From assembly GCA_000717735.1 (NCBI GenBank), contig JOBE01000031.1, forward strand, positions 24,142 through 88,141: a stretch of DNA of 64,000 nt. The letters are read 5' to 3'. Below are positions 1-12,158 of this stretch, piece after piece; position 1 is the first letter of the stretch, and the number at the start of each line of letters is the position of its first letter. The position numbers and the translations under genes are program-made. The notes below the pieces were generated by a model. It was given only the letters and a program-made list of their open reading frames with translations, was not told the DNA's origin and did not search any database. Origin of the DNA: Streptomyces griseoluteus (GTDB taxonomy: Bacteria; Actinomycetota; Actinomycetes; Streptomycetales; Streptomycetaceae).

Positions 1-3000
1 CGACCGGGGAGTGCAGCAGCGACACCCCGGCCGCGTCCGGGTAGCGGTCGCGGGAGCGGACGGCGTGCGCGGCCAGCGAACCCCTGCTGACGGCCACGCC
101 CTTGGGGCGGCCGGTGGAGCCGGAGGTGTAGAGGACGTAGGCGAGGGTGTCGGCTCCGACCGGGCGCGGCCGTTCCCGGTCGGCCACCCTGCCCTCCGGG
201 GCGCGGGCAAGTTCGTCCGCGGGGCCGGGCAGGTCGACGCAGAGGATCTGCCGTCCCGGCGCCTCGGGCACCAGGTGGGCGTGGGCGGAGGTGGTCAGGA
301 CGAGGGCGGGGTTCCCGTCGCCGAGGAGCAGCCCGATCCGTTCGGCCGGGTAGTCCACGTCCACCGGCAGGTAGGCCGCACCGGCCTTGAGCGCCCCCCA
401 CAGTCCGGTGAGCAGATCGGCGCCGCGCGGGAAGACCAGGCCGACCAGGTCCTCGGCCCCGAGCCCGCGGGCGATGAGGAAGCGCGCCATGCGGTTGGAG
501 CGGGCGTCGCACTCGGCGTAGCTCAGGCCGGCTCCGCCGTCACCGCCCTCGACCAGCGCGAGGGCGTCGGGAGTGCGGTCGACCTGCTCCTCAAGCAGGG
601 CGACGGGGCACTCCCGTGCGCTCGCCACCTCACCGCGCGCCCAGTCGCCCAGCAGCGTGTCGTGTTCGCGCGGCAGCAGGACGTCCAGTCGGCCCGCCGG
701 GGTGTCGCCGGACGTCGCCATGGCGTCGAGCACCTGCTCGAACCGCGCCGCCAGGTCCTCCACCCACTGGGGTGTGAAGAGGTCGGGGCGGTGGATGAAG
801 CGGAGTTGGAGGTCGGGGGCGGGGCCGACGGTGACGCTGAGGGGGTAGTGGTTGCCGTCGTGGCCGCGCGCCCCGTGCAGTCGGAGCCCGTCGCCACCGC
901 CGAGGCCGTCGGCGGGGTCCAGCGGGTAGTTCTCGAAGACGAGCGTGGTGTCGAAGAGGTCGCCCGCCCCGAGGCGCTGCTGCACCTGCGCCAGGGGGAG
1001 GAACTGGTGGTCCAGGAGGGCGGCCTGCTCCCGCTGCACGCGCCGGACGAGTGCTTCCAGCGGTTCGGCGGGGTCCAGGACGACGCGCACCGGCACGGTG
1101 TTCATCAGCAGGCCGACGATCTCCCCCGCGCCGGGCAGGTCGGTGGGGCGGCCGGAGGCGGCGATGCCGAAGCTCACGTCGTCCCGGCCGGTGAGCCGGC
1201 CCAGGAGGAGTCCCCACGCGGTCTCGACCACCGAGTTGAGCGTGACGCCCAGGCGGCGGGCCCAGGTGGTGAGGCGGGAGACGACGTCGGGGTCCATGGT
1301 GCGGTAGTGCGGGAGCGGTGCCGCGCCGTCGCGCGGGGCGTCCGGGGCGATCAGTGAGGGCTGGAGCCCGGCGAGCGCCTGTTCCCACGCGGCGCGGGCC
1401 GCGTCGGCGTCCTGCCCGGCGAGCCAGGCGAGGTAGTCGCGGTACGGCCGTGCGGCGGGCAGGGCGGCGCCGTCCGCCCCGTACAGGGCCATGAGATCGC
1501 GCACCACCAGCGGCAGCGACCAGCCGTCCAGTACCAGGTGGTGGTTGGTCAGGGCCAGCACGTGCCGGTCCGCCGCCATCCGTACGAGCAGGAAGCGCAT
1601 CAGCGGCGGCCGTGCGAGGTCGAACCGGCGGGTGCGCTGCCCGGCCAGCAGCGCGTCAAGGCGTCGCTGCCGCTCTTCCCCGGCCAGGGCGGACAGGTCG
1701 TGCTCCTCCCAGGGCACCGGCGTCCGGGCGGCGATCGCCTGGCTCCACTCGCCGGAGCGGCGCTGGAGGAAGGCCGCGCGCAGCACGTCGTGCCGGTCGA
1801 GGACGTGTTGGGCGGCCTCCCGCATACGGGCGCTCGACAGCTCGCCGTGGAACTCCAGCGCCAACTGGCCGACGTAGACGTCCTCCGCCGCGTCGTCGAA
1901 GGTGCTGTGGAAGAGCAGCCCCTCCTGGGCGGGCGCGAGTGCGAGCAGGTCGGCGATCTCGAAGTCCGCCGCCGCCTCGCACTCCTCGATCCCGTCCTGG
2001 TCCAGGTCGCCCGCGCCGGTCTCCGAGGGGATCAGGCCGGCGCTCCCGGCGGCGCCGGCCAGGGCGGTCAGCTCGTGCAGCGCCTTCTCCCACTCCTGTG
2101 CCAGCGCGGTCAGCCGCGCCTCGGACAGGCAGCGGGCGGAGGCGTTCCAGCGCGCCGCGAGGACCGGTCCCCGCGGGCCTTCCTCCAGGACTACGGTCAG
2201 CTCCACCTCGTGCGCGAGCGGCAGTTCGGGCGGTTGCGGGGCGACGCTGTGGCCCGCGAACGCCCACGCCCCGGCGGGCTCCGTGCCCCCGTCGGCGAGG
2301 GCTTCGGCCACGGCGACCCGGCCGAGGTAGTTGAAGCCGAACTGCGGGCGGGGGCCCAGGGAGGACGCCGTGCCGCCACGGCGGAGCAGGTCGTGGCCAA
2401 GACCGGCCTCCGGCACGGTGCGCAGCCGCTGCTTGGTCTCCTTCAGCAGCCGTGCGGCCCCGGCTCCGGGCCGCAGGCGCACCGGGTGGACGGAGGTGAA
2501 CCAGCCCACGGTGCGGGACAGGTCGATGCCGGGCAGGAGCGCGTCCTGGCGGCCGTGGCTCTCGGTCTCCACCACGAACACGGGCCGGTCGCCCAGGACC
2601 CGCGACGCGGCCAGCGCGTAGGCGGCAAGCAGCAGTTCGCCGGTGTCCGCGCGGAGCGCGGCGGGCGCGGTGCGGACGAGCGCGTCGGTCAGGTCGGGCG
2701 GCAGGCTGTGCGCGCGCTCGCGCGCCGTGCCGTGGGTGTCGGCGTCGGGGTCGAGCCGCGTCTCCAGGGCGACCACGTCGCCGTCCGGATCCTCCAGCCC
2801 CGCCAGGATCGCGCGCCAGTGGGGGAGCCGCCCGGTCACGGCGGTCTCGGTGGCGCGTCGGGCGATCCGGGTGGCCCACTCCCGCAGGGAGGCGCCCTCC
2901 GGCGGCAGGGGCGCCGTCGTGGCGGGGGCGGCGGCCGCGGTCCAGGCCTGGCGGAGGTCGTCCGCCAGGATGCGCCAGGAGACGCCGTCCACGCTGAGGT

Positions 3001-6000
3001 GGTGCGCCACCAGGACCAGCAGGCCGCCCCGGTCCGTCCCCCGGTCCAGCCAGGCCGCGCGCAGCACGGCTCCGGTGCTCGGGTCGAGGGCGTCGCGCGC
3101 GTGCTCGGCCTCCCGCTCCACCGCCTCCCGCAGCACCGCGCCTTCGAGTCCGGCGGCGTCGCGGCAGCGCAGCAGGTCGGCGGCGGCGACCGTCCCCGGT
3201 TCGGCCACCACCAGGCCGTCCGGCGATCCGTCCCGGTCCCCGGCGGCCCGCAGGCGCAGCGCCCCGTGGTGGTCGATCAGCGTCTGGAGCACGCGCCGGA
3301 CGTCGTCGGCTGCCGCGTTCGCGGGGGTGGTGAGGACCACCGACTGGTGGAAGCGGTCGGCGCCGCGGGCGCGCATCGACCCGGTCCGGGCGACGAGCCG
3401 CGCGGCGGCCGGGAGGTAGGGCAGCGGCCCGCTCGGGGCGAGCGCCTCCGGCGCGGGACGGTCCGCGTCCTCGTCCGGTGCGGCGGACCGGGCGGCGGCG
3501 GCCAGCCCGGCGGCCGTGGGGTGCTCGAAGACGTCGCGCACGGTGAGGTGCAGTCCGGCTCTGCGGGCGCGGCCGACGAGCTGGATGCTGACGATGCTGT
3601 CGCCCCCGAGGGTGAAGAAGTCGTCGTCCGCGCCGACTTCGGGCACTCCCAGCACGTCGGCGAAGAGCGCGCAGAGCAGTTCTTCCTTCGGCCCGTTCGG
3701 GGCGCGGCGGCCCGCGTGGCGGCCGAAGTCGGGCGCGGGCAGGGCGCGGCGGTCGAGCTTGCCGTTCGGGGTGAGCGGCAGGGCGTCCAGTTCGACGAGG
3801 GCTGCGGGCACCATGTGGTCGGGTATCCGGACGCGCAGCCGCTCGAGGAGGGCGGCCGGGTCGGCGGTGGCGCCGACGACGTAGCCGACCAGGCGGGCGG
3901 GGGCGGCCGCCCGCTCGGGCGTCCCGTCCGGCCCTTCTACGAGGGTGACGGCCGCCTCCCGGACGCCGGGGAGGTCCAGCAGCGCGGCCTCCACCTCGCC
4001 GGGCTCGACCCGGAAGCCGCGTACCTTCACCTGGGCGTCGGCCCGGCCCTCGTAGACCAGTTCGCCGTCGGCGGTCCAGCGCATCAGGTCGCCGGTGCGG
4101 TACATCCGCTCCCCCGGCCGCCCTTGCGGGCAGGCGACGAACCGTTCGGCGGTGGCGGCCGGCCTGCCGCGGTATCCGCGGGCGACGCCGGGCCCGCACA
4201 CGTACAGTTCGCCCGTCACGCCCGGGGCGACCGGGCGCAGGCGGGGGTCGAGGAGCAGCACCCGTACGCCCGCCACCGGTCGGCCCACCGGCACGGGTCC
4301 CGGGGGCGCGTCGGCGTCCGGGGTGATCCTGTGTTCCAGGCAGTTGACGGTGGTCTCGGTGGGCCCGTAGCTGTTGAAGACGGTGGTGGCGCCGTGGCGG
4401 GCCCGCCAGCGGTCCAGCCGTGCGCCGATGAGTTGCTCGCCCGCCAGGACGACCGTTCCGGGGGCCGTGGCGCCGCCGAACTCCTCCAGCAGCGCGAGGT
4501 GGGAGGGCGTGGCCTTGACGAAGGCCGGGCGCTCCCGCTCCCACTGGGCGATCCCGGACTCGTCGAGGTCGCCGACCTGGACGCGCCCGCCCGCGGCCAG
4601 CGGCCCGTAGAGAGAGACGACCGTGAGGTCGAAGGCGACCGGGGAGTGCAGCAGGACCGCGCCGCTCAGCGCGTCGCCGTAGGTGTCCAGGGCGCGTTCG
4701 ACGAACGCGTCCAGCGCATCCCGCGTCACGACGACGGCCTTGGGGAGGCCCGTCGAACCGGAGGTGTAGATCGTGTACGCGGCGTTGTCCCCGGCCACCG
4801 GGCGTACGAGACCGGCGCCGTCCTTCGGGAGGGGGGCGCGGTCCGCCAGTTCCCTCTCGGCGTCCTCCTCGCCCAGGACCAGCGCGGCGCACCCGGTCGC
4901 TCCGGGGAGCGTACGCAGTCGCTCGGCGTCGGTCACCAGCAGTGCCGGGGCGGAGTCCGAGAGGGCCCAGCGGTTGCGGTCGGCGGGATGTCCGGCGTCG
5001 AGCGGGAGGTAGGCGGCGCCGGCCCTCAGGGTCCCCAGCAGGGTGGCGACCAGTTCCGCGCCGCGGGGCAGGAGTACGGCGACGAGGTCCTCGGCGCCGA
5101 CGCCGCGTGCGGCCAGGGCCGCGGCCACCCGGTCGGCGCGGGCGTCGATCTCGGCGTAGCTCCAGACCCGTCCGGGCTCGACCACCGCGGGCGCGTCCGG
5201 TGTGCGGGCGGCTTGGCCGGCGATCCTCGCGGCGACCGGTTCGGGGCGGCTGCCACGGGTGCGGGGCGTGCCGGTCCCCCACGCGCGCACGAGGCGGTGC
5301 TCGGCGGCGCTGAGGACGTCGAGGGACCCGACGGGCCGGGCGGGGTCGTCGACCATCGCGGTCAGGACGTCGAGCAGGCGTTCGGTGAGCCGGTGCGCTG
5401 TGGCGGCGTCGAACAGGTCGGCGGCGTGGACGAGGGCCCCCTCCAGCGCCCGGTCCGGCCCGTCGCGGTGGGTGAAGTGCCAGGAGAGGTCGAACTTGGT
5501 CTCCCCCGACTCCACCGCCTCGATGCGGTCGGCCAGTCGGGGGAACCGCGCCCGGCCCCGGTCCTGTTCGGGGCCGTTGAGGATCAGCATGACCTGGAAG
5601 AGGGGGTGTCGTGCGGTGGAGCGGACGGGGTTGACCGCGTCCACGACCCGGTCGAAGGGCACGTCCTGGTGGGCGAAGGCTTCCAGGTCGCCGTCGCGCG
5701 TCCGGGCCAGCAGTTCGGTCGTGGTCGGGTCGCCCGAGACGTCGGTGCGCAGGACGACGGTGTTGACGAAGCAGCCGACGAGTCCGTCGAGCGCCTCGTC
5801 CGGGCGGCCGGCGACCGGCGTGCCCAGGGGGATGTCCGATCCGGCCCCCATCCGGCTCAGCAGGATGGCTATCGCGGTCTGGAGCACCATGAACGGGGTG
5901 GCGCCGACGCTCCCGGCCAGCTCCGCCAGCCCGGCGTACAGGGCGGGCGGCACCTCGAACCGAGCGACCCCGCCCCGGCGGACCGGCTCCTGCGAGCGAG

Positions 6001-9000
6001 GGCGGTCGGCGGGGAGCCGGATGTGGTCCGGCAGCCCGGCCAGGGCCCGGCGCCAGTAGCCGATCCCCTCGGCCTGCGCGGCGGCGCGCTCCCGGCTCCC
6101 CTGCTCCCACAGCGCGAAGTCGGCGTACGTCACCTCGGGCGGCGGGAGGAAGGGGGCGCGTCCCGCGAGCCGGGCCGTGTAGGCGGTGGCCAGGTCGCCG
6201 ATCAGGGGCGCCGTCGACGCGCCGTCGGCGGCGACGTGGTGGACCAGCAGCAGCAGTGCGTGCTCCTGCTCGCGGGTGCGGTAGAGCGTGGCGCGCAGCG
6301 GAAGGTCCCGCGCGAGGTCGAAGACGTGGCCCGCGGCGGCGCGCAGCTCCCCCGCGAGCGCTTCGGGGGCGACGTCGAGCACCGGCAGCGGGACCCGGTG
6401 GCCGCCGGGGGGCGCGATGTGCTGCTCGGGTGCGCCCGCGGCGTCGTCCGCCGGGGGCCGCAGGGTGGTGCGGAGCGTCTCGTGCCGGTCCACCACGTCG
6501 CCGAGCGCGGCGTGCAGCGCGGGGACGTCCAGCGGCCCGTCCAGGCGCAGGACGGTCGGGATGTTGTAGGCGGCCGACGCCCCGTTGAGTTCGTCGATGA
6601 ACCACAGCCGGCGCTGCGCGGACGAGAGCGGCACCCGCTCCGGGCGGGGTCGGACCGGGCGGACGCGGTCGTCCGTCACCGCTCCGCCGCCCAGCTCCTC
6701 CGCGAGGCGGGCGACGGTCGGGGCCCGGAAGACCTCCCGTACCGTGACCGCCTTGCCCAACCGGCCGCGGATGCGGCTCGCCAGGCGGGCGGCCAGCAGG
6801 GAATCGCCGCCCAGGACGAAGAAGTCGTGGTCGACGCCCACCTCTTCGACGCCCAGCACCTCGGCGAAGAGCGCGCACAGGGCCGCCTCACGGGCGTCGC
6901 GCGGCGCCCGCCCGGTGGTCGGGGGCGGGGTCGCGGGGGCCGGCAGCGCCGCGCGGTCCACCTTGCCGTTCGCGGTGCGCGGGATCTCCGCCAGTTCCAC
7001 CAAGACGGAGGGGACGAGGTGGGCGGGAAGCCGGTCGGCGATCGCCCTGCGCAGGCGCTCGACGTCCAGTCCTCCCTGGTGCGCGGGGTCGGGCGCCAGG
7101 TAGCCGACGAGCCTGCGGTCGCCCGGCCGTTCCTCGTGCACGGTCACCAGGGCCTGGGCGACGCCGTCGAGTTCGGCGAGGGCCGCCTCGACCTCGCCCG
7201 GCTCCACCCGGAAGCCCCGGATCTTCACCTGGTCGTCCGCCCGGCCGACGAACCTCAGCACGGTGCGGCCGTCGACGGGCACCCGGCGCACCAGGTCCCC
7301 GGTCCGGTACATCCGCTCGCCCGTCCCGGTGTGCGGGTCGGCGACGAACCGGGCGGCGGTGAGGCCGGGGCGGCCCAGGTAGCCGCGGGCCAGGCCCCTG
7401 CCGCGCAGGTAGAGCTCTCCCGTCACCCCGTCGGGCACGGGCCGCAGCGCGGCGTCCAGAACGTAGGCGTCCACCCCGGCCTCGGGGTTCCCGATGTCCG
7501 GCGACCGGTCGCCGCCGGCCGCGCACCGCCCGGAGGTGGCCTGGACGGTCGCCTCGGTCGGCCCGTAGACGTTGAACATCCGCCGGCCGGGCGCCCAGCG
7601 GGCGATCAGCGAGGGCGGGGGCTGTTCGCCGCCGGTGACCAGGTCGGTCAGGTCGGGGAGGTCGCCGGGGGGCAGGGTGGCCAGTACGGCGGCCGGGGCG
7701 AGGGCCGTGGTGACGCGCCGGTCGCGCAGGAACGCGGCCAGCTCGTCGCCGGCGAGGCCGTGCGGCGGGAGGACGAGGCAGCTCCCCGACGTCAGCGCCA
7801 TCACGAGTTCGGCGACCGCGACGTCGAACCCGAGGGCCGCGAGCTGCGCCACCCTGGAGCCGGGGCCCAGTCGGTAGCGTTCGATCTGCTCGGCCGCCAG
7901 GGCGGCGATGCCCGCGTGGGTGACCACGACCCCCTTGGGCCGCCCGGTCGAGCCGGAGGTGTGGACGACGTACGCCGGGAGGTCCACCGGCAGGGTTCCG
8001 GGCGGGGGCACGTCGGCCTCGGCGCACCGCGCCCCGGCGTCGAGGAGGTCCTCGGCCGGCACGCGCGGGCAGTCGGCGGAGGCGGGCTCGGTCCCGGCCC
8101 CGCCGACCAGCAGGGCGGGGCGGGCGTCGCGCAGCAGGAAGCCGATGCGTTCCGCCGGGTACTCCGGGTCGATGGGGAGGTACGCCCCTCCGGCCCGCTG
8201 GACCCCGAGGATCAGCGCCGCCAGCTCGACGCCCCGCGGCACCGCGAGGGCGACGATGCTCTCCGGCCCCACGCCCCGCGCGGCCAGCCGCCGGGCCACC
8301 CTCTCGGCGTGGGCGTCGAGTTGGGCGTACGTCCAGGTGGCGCCGTCCGAGGAGACGGCCGGGGCGTCGGGGGTGCGGGCGACCTGCCGGGCGAAGAGTT
8401 CGGGCAGGGTCCGGGCGCGCAGGTCGCGCCGGGGGCTCCGCCCTGAGGCCGACGCCCCCGCCTCCTCCTCCGCCCCGAGCAGGCGGGTCCGGCCTATGGG
8501 GGCCTCGGGGTCCTGCCCTACGCGCGTCAGGAACTCCGCGAGCCGCGCGGCCAGCGAGGCCACCGCGTCCGCCGAGTGGAGCAGCGGGTTGGCGGCGAGA
8601 GTGATCTCCAGCTCTTGGCCGTCCCCCGGAGTGCCGAGCAGGTTGACGACCAGGTCCTCGACCGGTCCGGCCGAGAGCTGGTGCACCGGCGCCCGGCAGT
8701 CACCGAAGTCGAGCACCGGGGCGAACGCCATGACGTTGACGAGCGTGGTGGCCGGCGGCGCGCCGTGGAGTCCGAGCGCCCGGCCGATGTCCTCGGTGCG
8801 GTGGCGCTGGTGGCGCAGTGTGGTGCTGATCTCGGCCGCGGTCAGCTCCAGCAGCGCGGCCATCGACATGCCCTGCCGCACGGGCAGGCGAAGCGGTACG
8901 ACGTTGGCGAGCATCCCCGGTGTGCGCACCGCGGCGGGTGTCACCCTGGCGGTGACGGGGAGGCCGACGACGACCTCCTCCCCCGGCGCGAGACGGCTCA

Positions 9001-9790
9001 GGAAGGCGGCCACCGCGGCCGTGGCGTACACGGGCCAGGGGCGGCCGCTCCGGTCGGCCTTGCGGCGCAGCGCGGCGGATGGGGCGGCGGGCAGGCGCAC
9101 CGTGCGGCGCAGTTCGCCGGGCGGGGCCGGCGCGGTGGCATCGGCGAGGCTGGTGGGGCGCGGGAGGTCCGCGAAGCGGTCGCGCCAGTGGTCGGCGTCC
9201 GCGCGGTGACGGGCGGAGCTCCGGTAGGCGTGGTCCTCCTCGACGAGGCGGGCGAGCGGCGCGAACGCGCAGGGGGACGGTTGCCCGCCGGTGCGCAGCG
9301 CGCGGTAGACCGCCGCGAGCCGGTCCAGGTAGAGCGCGGCGCCGTACCCGTCCAGAGCGAGGTGGTGGTAGCGCAGGTGCAGGAGGGCACGGCCGCCGCC
9401 GAGCGGGATCAGGGTGTGGCGGCAGGTGTCGCCTGCGGCGAGGTCCCAGGGTTGCGCCCGCTGCCGGTCCATCCAGTCCAGGGACGCGGAGCGGGAGGGG
9501 GCACCGCCGCTCGGGTCGGCGTGGAAGAGGCGGGTCTGCGTGCTCGGCGGCCGGGCGAGGACGTGCTGCTCCAGTGCGCCGTCCGCGTCCTCCTGGAAGG
9601 CGGTGCGCAGCGCCTCGGTGTCGTCGACGGCGCGGCGGATCGCCTCGCTCAGCACCTCCTCCACCACGTGGTCGAGTTCGAGGTAGAGGCCACAGGCGTA
9701 GAGCCTGTCGTCCGAGCGCAGACGCTGTGCCGTCCAGATCCCGGACTGGGCCGAGGTGGCGGCCACACGGTGTGCCGGGGACTCCAACAT
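1..9790 (-). CDS. Non-ribosomal peptide synthetase, lipopeptide starter enzyme (3' end outside window)
   Basis: Multimodular NRPS, about 3263 residues visible, still open at the left edge. Read on the minus strand from the ATG at 9790. Module 1: C domain (HHLALDG, about residue 140), A domain (about 465-945; [10 protein letters not shown] near 612, [12 protein letters not shown] at its end), PCP (GGDSLL, about 996). Module 2: C (HHVAADG, about 1183), A (about 1525-2015; [22 protein letters not shown]), PCP with GGDSI (about 2063), then an epimerisation domain ([10 protein letters not shown], about 2262). Module 3: C (HHLVLDGWS, about 2750) and an A domain cut just after [10 protein letters not shown]. 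The enzyme opens with a C domain and lies behind a fatty-acyl-AMP ligase and a carrier protein, so C1 is inferred to be a lipo-initiating starter C domain. Residue 2 should be D-configured, since PCP2 precedes an E domain. Substrates are not called with confidence. Confidence 0.96.
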   Translation of the reverse strand, partial: MLESPAHRVAATSAQSGIWTAQRLRSDDRLYACGLYLELDHVVEEVLSEAIRRAVDDTEALRTAFQEDADGALEQHVLARPPSTQTRLFHADPSGGAPSRSASLDWMDRQRAQPWDLAAGDTCRHTLIPLGGGRALLHLRYHHLALDGYGAALYLDRLAAVYRALRTGGQPSPCAFAPLARLVEEDHAYRSSARHRADADHWRDRFADLPRPTSLADATAPAPPGELRRTVRLPAAPSAALRRKADRSGRPWPVYATAAVAAFLSRLAPGEEVVVGLPVTARVTPAAVRTPGMLANVVPLRLPVRQGMSMAALLELTAAEISTTLRHQRHRTEDIGRALGLHGAPPATTLVNVMAFAPVLDFGDCRAPVHQLSAGPVEDLVVNLLGTPGDGQELEITLAANPLLHSADAVASLAARLAEFLTRVGQDPEAPIGRTRLLGAEEEAGASASGRSPRRDLRARTLPELFARQVARTPDAPAVSSDGATWTYAQLDAHAERVARRLAARGVGPESIVALAVPRGVELAALILGVQRAGGAYLPIDPEYPAERIGFLLRDARPALLVGGAGTEPASADCPRVPAEDLLDAGARCAEADVPPPGTLPVDLPAYVVHTSGSTGRPKGVVVTHAGIAALAAEQIERYRLGPGSRVAQLAALGFDVAVAELVMALTSGSCLVLPPHGLAGDELAAFLRDRRVTTALAPAAVLATLPPGDLPDLTDLVTGGEQPPPSLIARWAPGRRMFNVYGPTEATVQATSGRCAAGGDRSPDIGNPEAGVDAYVLDAALRPVPDGVTGELYLRGRGLARGYLGRPGLTAARFVADPHTGTGERMYRTGDLVRRVPVDGRTVLRFVGRADDQVKIRGFRVEPGEVEAALAELDGVAQALVTVHEERPGDRRLVGYLAPDPAHQGGLDVERLRRAIADRLPAHLVPSVLVELAEIPRTANGKVDRAALPAPATPPPTTGRAPRDAREAALCALFAEVLGVEEVGVDHDFFVLGGDSLLAARLASRIRGRLGKAVTVREVFRAPTVARLAEELGGGAVTDDRVRPVRPRPERVPLSSAQRRLWFIDELNGASAAYNIPTVLRLDGPLDVPALHAALGDVVDRHETLRTTLRPPADDAAGAPEQHIAPPGGHRVPLPVLDVAPEALAGELRAAAGHVFDLARDLPLRATLYRTREQEHALLLLVHHVAADGASTAPLIGDLATAYTARLAGRAPFLPPPEVTYADFALWEQGSRERAAAQAEGIGYWRRALAGLPDHIRLPADRPRSQEPVRRGGVARFEVPPALYAGLAELAGSVGATPFMVLQTAIAILLSRMGAGSDIPLGTPVAGRPDEALDGLVGCFVNTVVLRTDVSGDPTTTELLARTRDGDLEAFAHQDVPFDRVVDAVNPVRSTARHPLFQVMLILNGPEQDRGRARFPRLADRIEAVESGETKFDLSWHFTHRDGPDRALEGALVHAADLFDAATAHRLTERLLDVLTAMVDDPARPVGSLDVLSAAEHRLVRAWGTGTPRTRGSRPEPVAARIAGQAARTPDAPAVVEPGRVWSYAEIDARADRVAAALAARGVGAEDLVAVLLPRGAELVATLLGTLRAGAAYLPLDAGHPADRNRWALSDSAPALLVTDAERLRTLPGATGCAALVLGEEDAERELADRAPLPKDGAGLVRPVAGDNAAYTIYTSGSTGLPKAVVVTRDALDAFVERALDTYGDALSGAVLLHSPVAFDLTVVSLYGPLAAGGRVQVGDLDESGIAQWERERPAFVKATPSHLALLEEFGGATAPGTVVLAGEQLIGARLDRWRARHGATTVFNSYGPTETTVNCLEHRITPDADAPPGPVPVGRPVAGVRVLLLDPRLRPVAPGVTGELYVCGPGVARGYRGRPAATAERFVACPQGRPGERMYRTGDLMRWTADGELVYEGRADAQVKVRGFRVEPGEVEAALLDLPGVREAAVTLVEGPDGTPERAAAPARLVGYVVGATADPAALLERLRVRIPDHMVPAALVELDALPLTPNGKLDRRALPAPDFGRHAGRRAPNGPKEELLCALFADVLGVPEVGADDDFFTLGGDSIVSIQLVGRARRAGLHLTVRDVFEHPTAAGLAAAARSAAPDEDADRPAPEALAPSGPLPYLPAAARLVARTGSMRARGADRFHQSVVLTTPANAAADDVRRVLQTLIDHHGALRLRAAGDRDGSPDGLVVAEPGTVAAADLLRCRDAAGLEGAVLREAVEREAEHARDALDPSTGAVLRAAWLDRGTDRGGLLVLVAHHLSVDGVSWRILADDLRQAWTAAAAPATTAPLPPEGASLREWATRIARRATETAVTGRLPHWRAILAGLEDPDGDVVALETRLDPDADTHGTARERAHSLPPDLTDALVRTAPAALRADTGELLLAAYALAASRVLGDRPVFVVETESHGRQDALLPGIDLSRTVGWFTSVHPVRLRPGAGAARLLKETKQRLRTVPEAGLGHDLLRRGGTASSLGPRPQFGFNYLGRVAVAEALADGGTEPAGAWAFAGHSVAPQPPELPLAHEVELTVVLEEGPRGPVLAARWNASARCLSEARLTALAQEWEKALHELTALAGAAGSAGLIPSETGAGDLDQDGIEECEAAADFEIADLLALAPAQEGLLFHSTFDDAAEDVYVGQLALEFHGELSSARMREAAQHVLDRHDVLRAAFLQRRSGEWSQAIAARTPVPWEEHDLSALAGEERQRRLDALLAGQRTRRFDLARPPLMRFLLVRMAADRHVLALTNHHLVLDGWSLPLVVRDLMALYGADGAALPAARPYRDYLAWLAGQDADAARAAWEQALAGLQPSLIAPDAPRDGAAPLPHYRTMDPDVVSRLTTWARRLGVTLNSVVETAWGLLLGRLTGRDDVSFGIAASGRPTDLPGAGEIVGLLMNTVPVRVVLDPAEPLEALVRRVQREQAALLDHQFLPLAQVQQRLGAGDLFDTTLVFENYPLDPADGLGGGDGLRLHGARGHDGNHYPLSVTVGPAPDLQLRFIHRPDLFTPQWVEDLAARFEQVLDAMATSGDTPAGRLDVLLPREHDTLLGDWARGEVASARECPVALLEEQVDRTPDALALVEGGDGGAGLSYAECDARSNRMARFLIARGLGAEDLVGLVFPRGADLLTGLWGALKAGAAYLPVDVDYPAERIGLLLGDGNPALVLTTSAHAHLVPEAPGRQILCVDLPGPADELARAPEGRVADRERPRPVGADTLAYVLYTSGSTGRPKGVAVSRGSLAAHAVRSRDRYPDAAGVSLLHSPV

Positions 9791-9906
9791 GCTTCTCCCG
9801 CTCTCGGACTGAAGGGGTGTCGGCACGCCCGGACGCGCGGCGGCGTCCGCACGCACGAGTGCCTGGGCACGTGCGTGTGCGTGGTGGGGCCGGGGACCGG
9901 CGGCCG

Positions 9907-10185
9907 TCAGCGCACGGTGCGCGGGGCCAGCCGGGCGGTGAGCCCGTCGATCGTCGGCTCCTGCCAGAGCAGTCCCAGGTCGCATTCGACGGCCAGGTGC
10001 TCCTCCACCATGCCGCACAGGGCGGTGCCGGTGACGGAGGTCATCCCGTAGTCGGTGAGGGGGACGTCCGTGGCGAGGGAGGCCGCGGGGACGCCGAGGC
10101 AGTCGGCGCACTGCTCGCGCAGCCACTGCCGCAGGGCGTCGGGGTCGCGGGGAGCGGGCGGGGAGGGGGGCGGGGACAGGGACAT
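9907..10185 (-). CDS. Stand-alone acyl carrier protein for lipoinitiation
   Basis: A 92-residue carrier protein. The phosphopantetheine serine lies in YGMTS, in the usual place at the start of helix 2. The ATG at 10185 is chosen because AGAGG lies about 9 bases upstream and the longer in-frame extension is arginine/proline-rich noise. It sits between the acyl-AMP ligase (gap 176 bp) and the NRPS (gap 116 bp), all on one strand. This is the order seen in lipopeptide clusters where a ligase loads a free ACP that feeds the starter C domain. Carriage of a fatty acyl chain is inferred from this context. Confidence 0.9.
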   Translation of the reverse strand: MSLSPPPSPPAPRDPDALRQWLREQCADCLGVPAASLATDVPLTDYGMTSVTGTALCGMVEEHLAVECDLGLLWQEPTIDGLTARLAPRTVR

Positions 10186-10361
10186 GCGGGTAGGACCTCT
10201 GTCTTCGGTGGGCGCACGGCGGGTCGTCGGCGGGCGCACGGTCAGTCTCGGGACGGCGTCCCGGTCGGCCCTCGTCCGGGCGGGCCGGGGCCTCGGGGAT
10301 CGCGCGGCCACGGGGTCGGGGAGCGGCCCGCCGCCGGGAGCGGATCAGGGCGGGGGCACGG

Positions 10362-12158
10362 TCATCTCGGGGGCGGGAGGGCGCCGTCGCGGTCGTCCGC
10401 CTCCCGGAGCGCCGCCAGGAGGCGGTGGGCGCCGGGGTCGGCGTGGACCTGGGCGAGTTCCCCGGTGGTGAAGAGCCGGGCGGTCAGGCGGCGTTGCACC
10501 TTGCCGCTGCTGGTGCGCGGGATGCGGCCGCGTCTCACCAGCACCACTCCGGCCGGGGCGAGGCCGAATTCCCGCGCGAGCGTCGCCCGCAGGGCCGTCA
10601 CCAGCTCGGCACCCTGCTCGGGCCGGACGGACGGGCCCACCTCGTGGGTGACGACCACGGCCTCGCCCCCCTCGGTGGGGAGGGAGAAGGCCGCCCCGAT
10701 CGTCCCGAGTTCGGGGTGGCGGGCGCGCAGTTCGTGCTCGATGTCGTGGGGGTAGAGGTTGCGGCCGTGCACGATGAGGAGTTCCTTGATCCGGCCGGTG
10801 ACGTACAGCTCGCCTTCGTACAGGGCGCCGAGGTCGCCGGTGCGCAGCCAGGGCCCGGAGCCGTCCGCGTCCATGACGAACGTCTCGGCGGTCGCCTCGG
10901 GTTTCTGCCAGTAGCCCCTGGCGGTGCTCGCGCCGCGCACTCTGATCTCGCCCACCCCGTCGCCGGTGACGGGCTTGCCGGTCGCGGGGTCGACGACGCG
11001 GATCTCCAGGGCCGTGGGCCGGCCGCAGGAGACGACCTCGCGGGAGGGGCGTCCCGCGGCGGCCTCGACGAAGCGGTGGTTCTCCAGTTCCGCGACGTCC
11101 ACCCGCCGGGTGCGCAGCTCCCCCGCGGACAGGGACACCAGCAGGGTCGCCTCGGCCAGTCCGTAGCAGGGGGCCGTGGCGTGCGGGTGGAGTCCGGCCG
11201 GGGCGAACTCCTTGGCGAAGGCGCGCAGCGTCTCGGCCCGGACGGGCTCGGAGCCGTTGCCCGCCCAGCGCCAGCGCGACAGGTCGAGCCGGTCCGTCTC
11301 CTCGGGCCTCACCCGCCGTACGCAGTAGTCGTACGCGAAGTCGGGCGCCGCGGAGAAGGCGAGGTCGAAGCGGTCGATCAGCGTCAGCCAAAGGGACGGT
11401 CGGCGCAGGAAGGCGCTGCCGCTCATCAGCACGGCGGCTCCGCCGCTGAACAGTGCCGGGCTCAGCAGTCCGAACAGCCCCATGTCGTGGTACATCGGCA
11501 GCCAGCCGCCCAGCCGGGCGCCGGCTCCCAGCTCGAAGCCGGTGAGCAGGCTGCGGACGTTGTCGGCGAGCGCGCCGTGGGTGACGACGACTCCCTTGGG
11601 GCTGCCGGTGGAGCCGGAGGTGTACTGGAGGACCGCCACGGTGTCGGCCCGGATCTCCGGTTCCCGCCACGTGTCGGGGTCGGCGTCGGCGGGCAGTTCG
11701 TCGACGGAGTAGAGGGGCAGTGCGCCCAGGCCGGTGCGGGCCGCCCACTGCCGGACGTCCATCTCGGTCTCGGTGACCGTGAGGACGGCGCCCGCCTCGG
11801 CGTCCTTCGCGATGCCGACGACGCGTGCGGCCTCCAGGGAGGTCCCGGTGGGCAGGGGTGCGGGGACGGCGACCATGCCCGCGTAGAGGCACCCGGCGTA
11901 GGCCGCCGCGAACTCCGCGGACTGCGGGAAGAGCAGGAGCACGCGCGCACCCGTGCCGAGCCCGGCCTCGCGGAGGAGGACGGCGATGCGGCGGGCGGTG
12001 GCGTCGAGCCAGGCGTAGCTGCGCAGCGCCTCCTCGCCCTCGCGTTCCGGGTGCCGGACGAAGCCGACGGCCTTGCGCTCGGGGTCGGCCTCGGCCGTCG
12101 CGGAGATCGCGGCCACCAGGTGGGGGCCGGCCAGCGGGTCTGCGGAGGGACTGCTCAC
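10362..12158 (-). CDS. Fatty-acyl-AMP ligase (FAAL) loading the lipopeptide acyl chain
   Basis: A 598-residue adenylate-forming enzyme starting at GTG 12158, with a GGGAG-type site upstream. It has the AMP-binding loop [16 protein letters not shown], the [12 protein letters not shown] motif characteristic of acyl-AMP ligases of long-chain acids, the LRTGDLG hinge region and a C-terminal [12 protein letters not shown] lysine segment. Length fits the FAAL family (about 580-600). FAALs make acyl-adenylates and pass the acyl chain to a carrier protein, not to CoA. The partner is probably the ACP encoded just downstream. The open frame extends upstream to 12473, but the added residues do not resemble the family. 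Acyl chain length cannot be read from the sequence. Confidence 0.93.
   Translation of the reverse strand: MSSPSADPLAGPHLVAAISATAEADPERKAVGFVRHPEREGEEALRSYAWLDATARRIAVLLREAGLGTGARVLLLFPQSAEFAAAYAGCLYAGMVAVPAPLPTGTSLEAARVVGIAKDAEAGAVLTVTETEMDVRQWAARTGLGALPLYSVDELPADADPDTWREPEIRADTVAVLQYTSGSTGSPKGVVVTHGALADNVRSLLTGFELGAGARLGGWLPMYHDMGLFGLLSPALFSGGAAVLMSGSAFLRRPSLWLTLIDRFDLAFSAAPDFAYDYCVRRVRPEETDRLDLSRWRWAGNGSEPVRAETLRAFAKEFAPAGLHPHATAPCYGLAEATLLVSLSAGELRTRRVDVAELENHRFVEAAAGRPSREVVSCGRPTALEIRVVDPATGKPVTGDGVGEIRVRGASTARGYWQKPEATAETFVMDADGSGPWLRTGDLGALYEGELYVTGRIKELLIVHGRNLYPHDIEHELRARHPELGTIGAAFSLPTEGGEAVVVTHEVGPSVRPEQGAELVTALRATLAREFGLAPAGVVLVRRGRIPRTSSGKVQRRLTARLFTTGELAQVHADPGAHRLLAALREADDRDGALPPPR

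Noticed and set aside
1656..6878. A 1740-codon minus-strand frame
   Set aside because: It is the shifted frame of the NRPS; phrases such as [17 protein letters not shown] are the out-of-frame reading of [16 protein letters not shown].
1538..8446. A 2302-codon plus-strand open frame across the NRPS
   Set aside because: It is the antisense shadow of the high-GC NRPS gene: no family motif, glycine/arginine/valine-rich composition, and the minus strand carries perfect C, A, PCP and E motifs.
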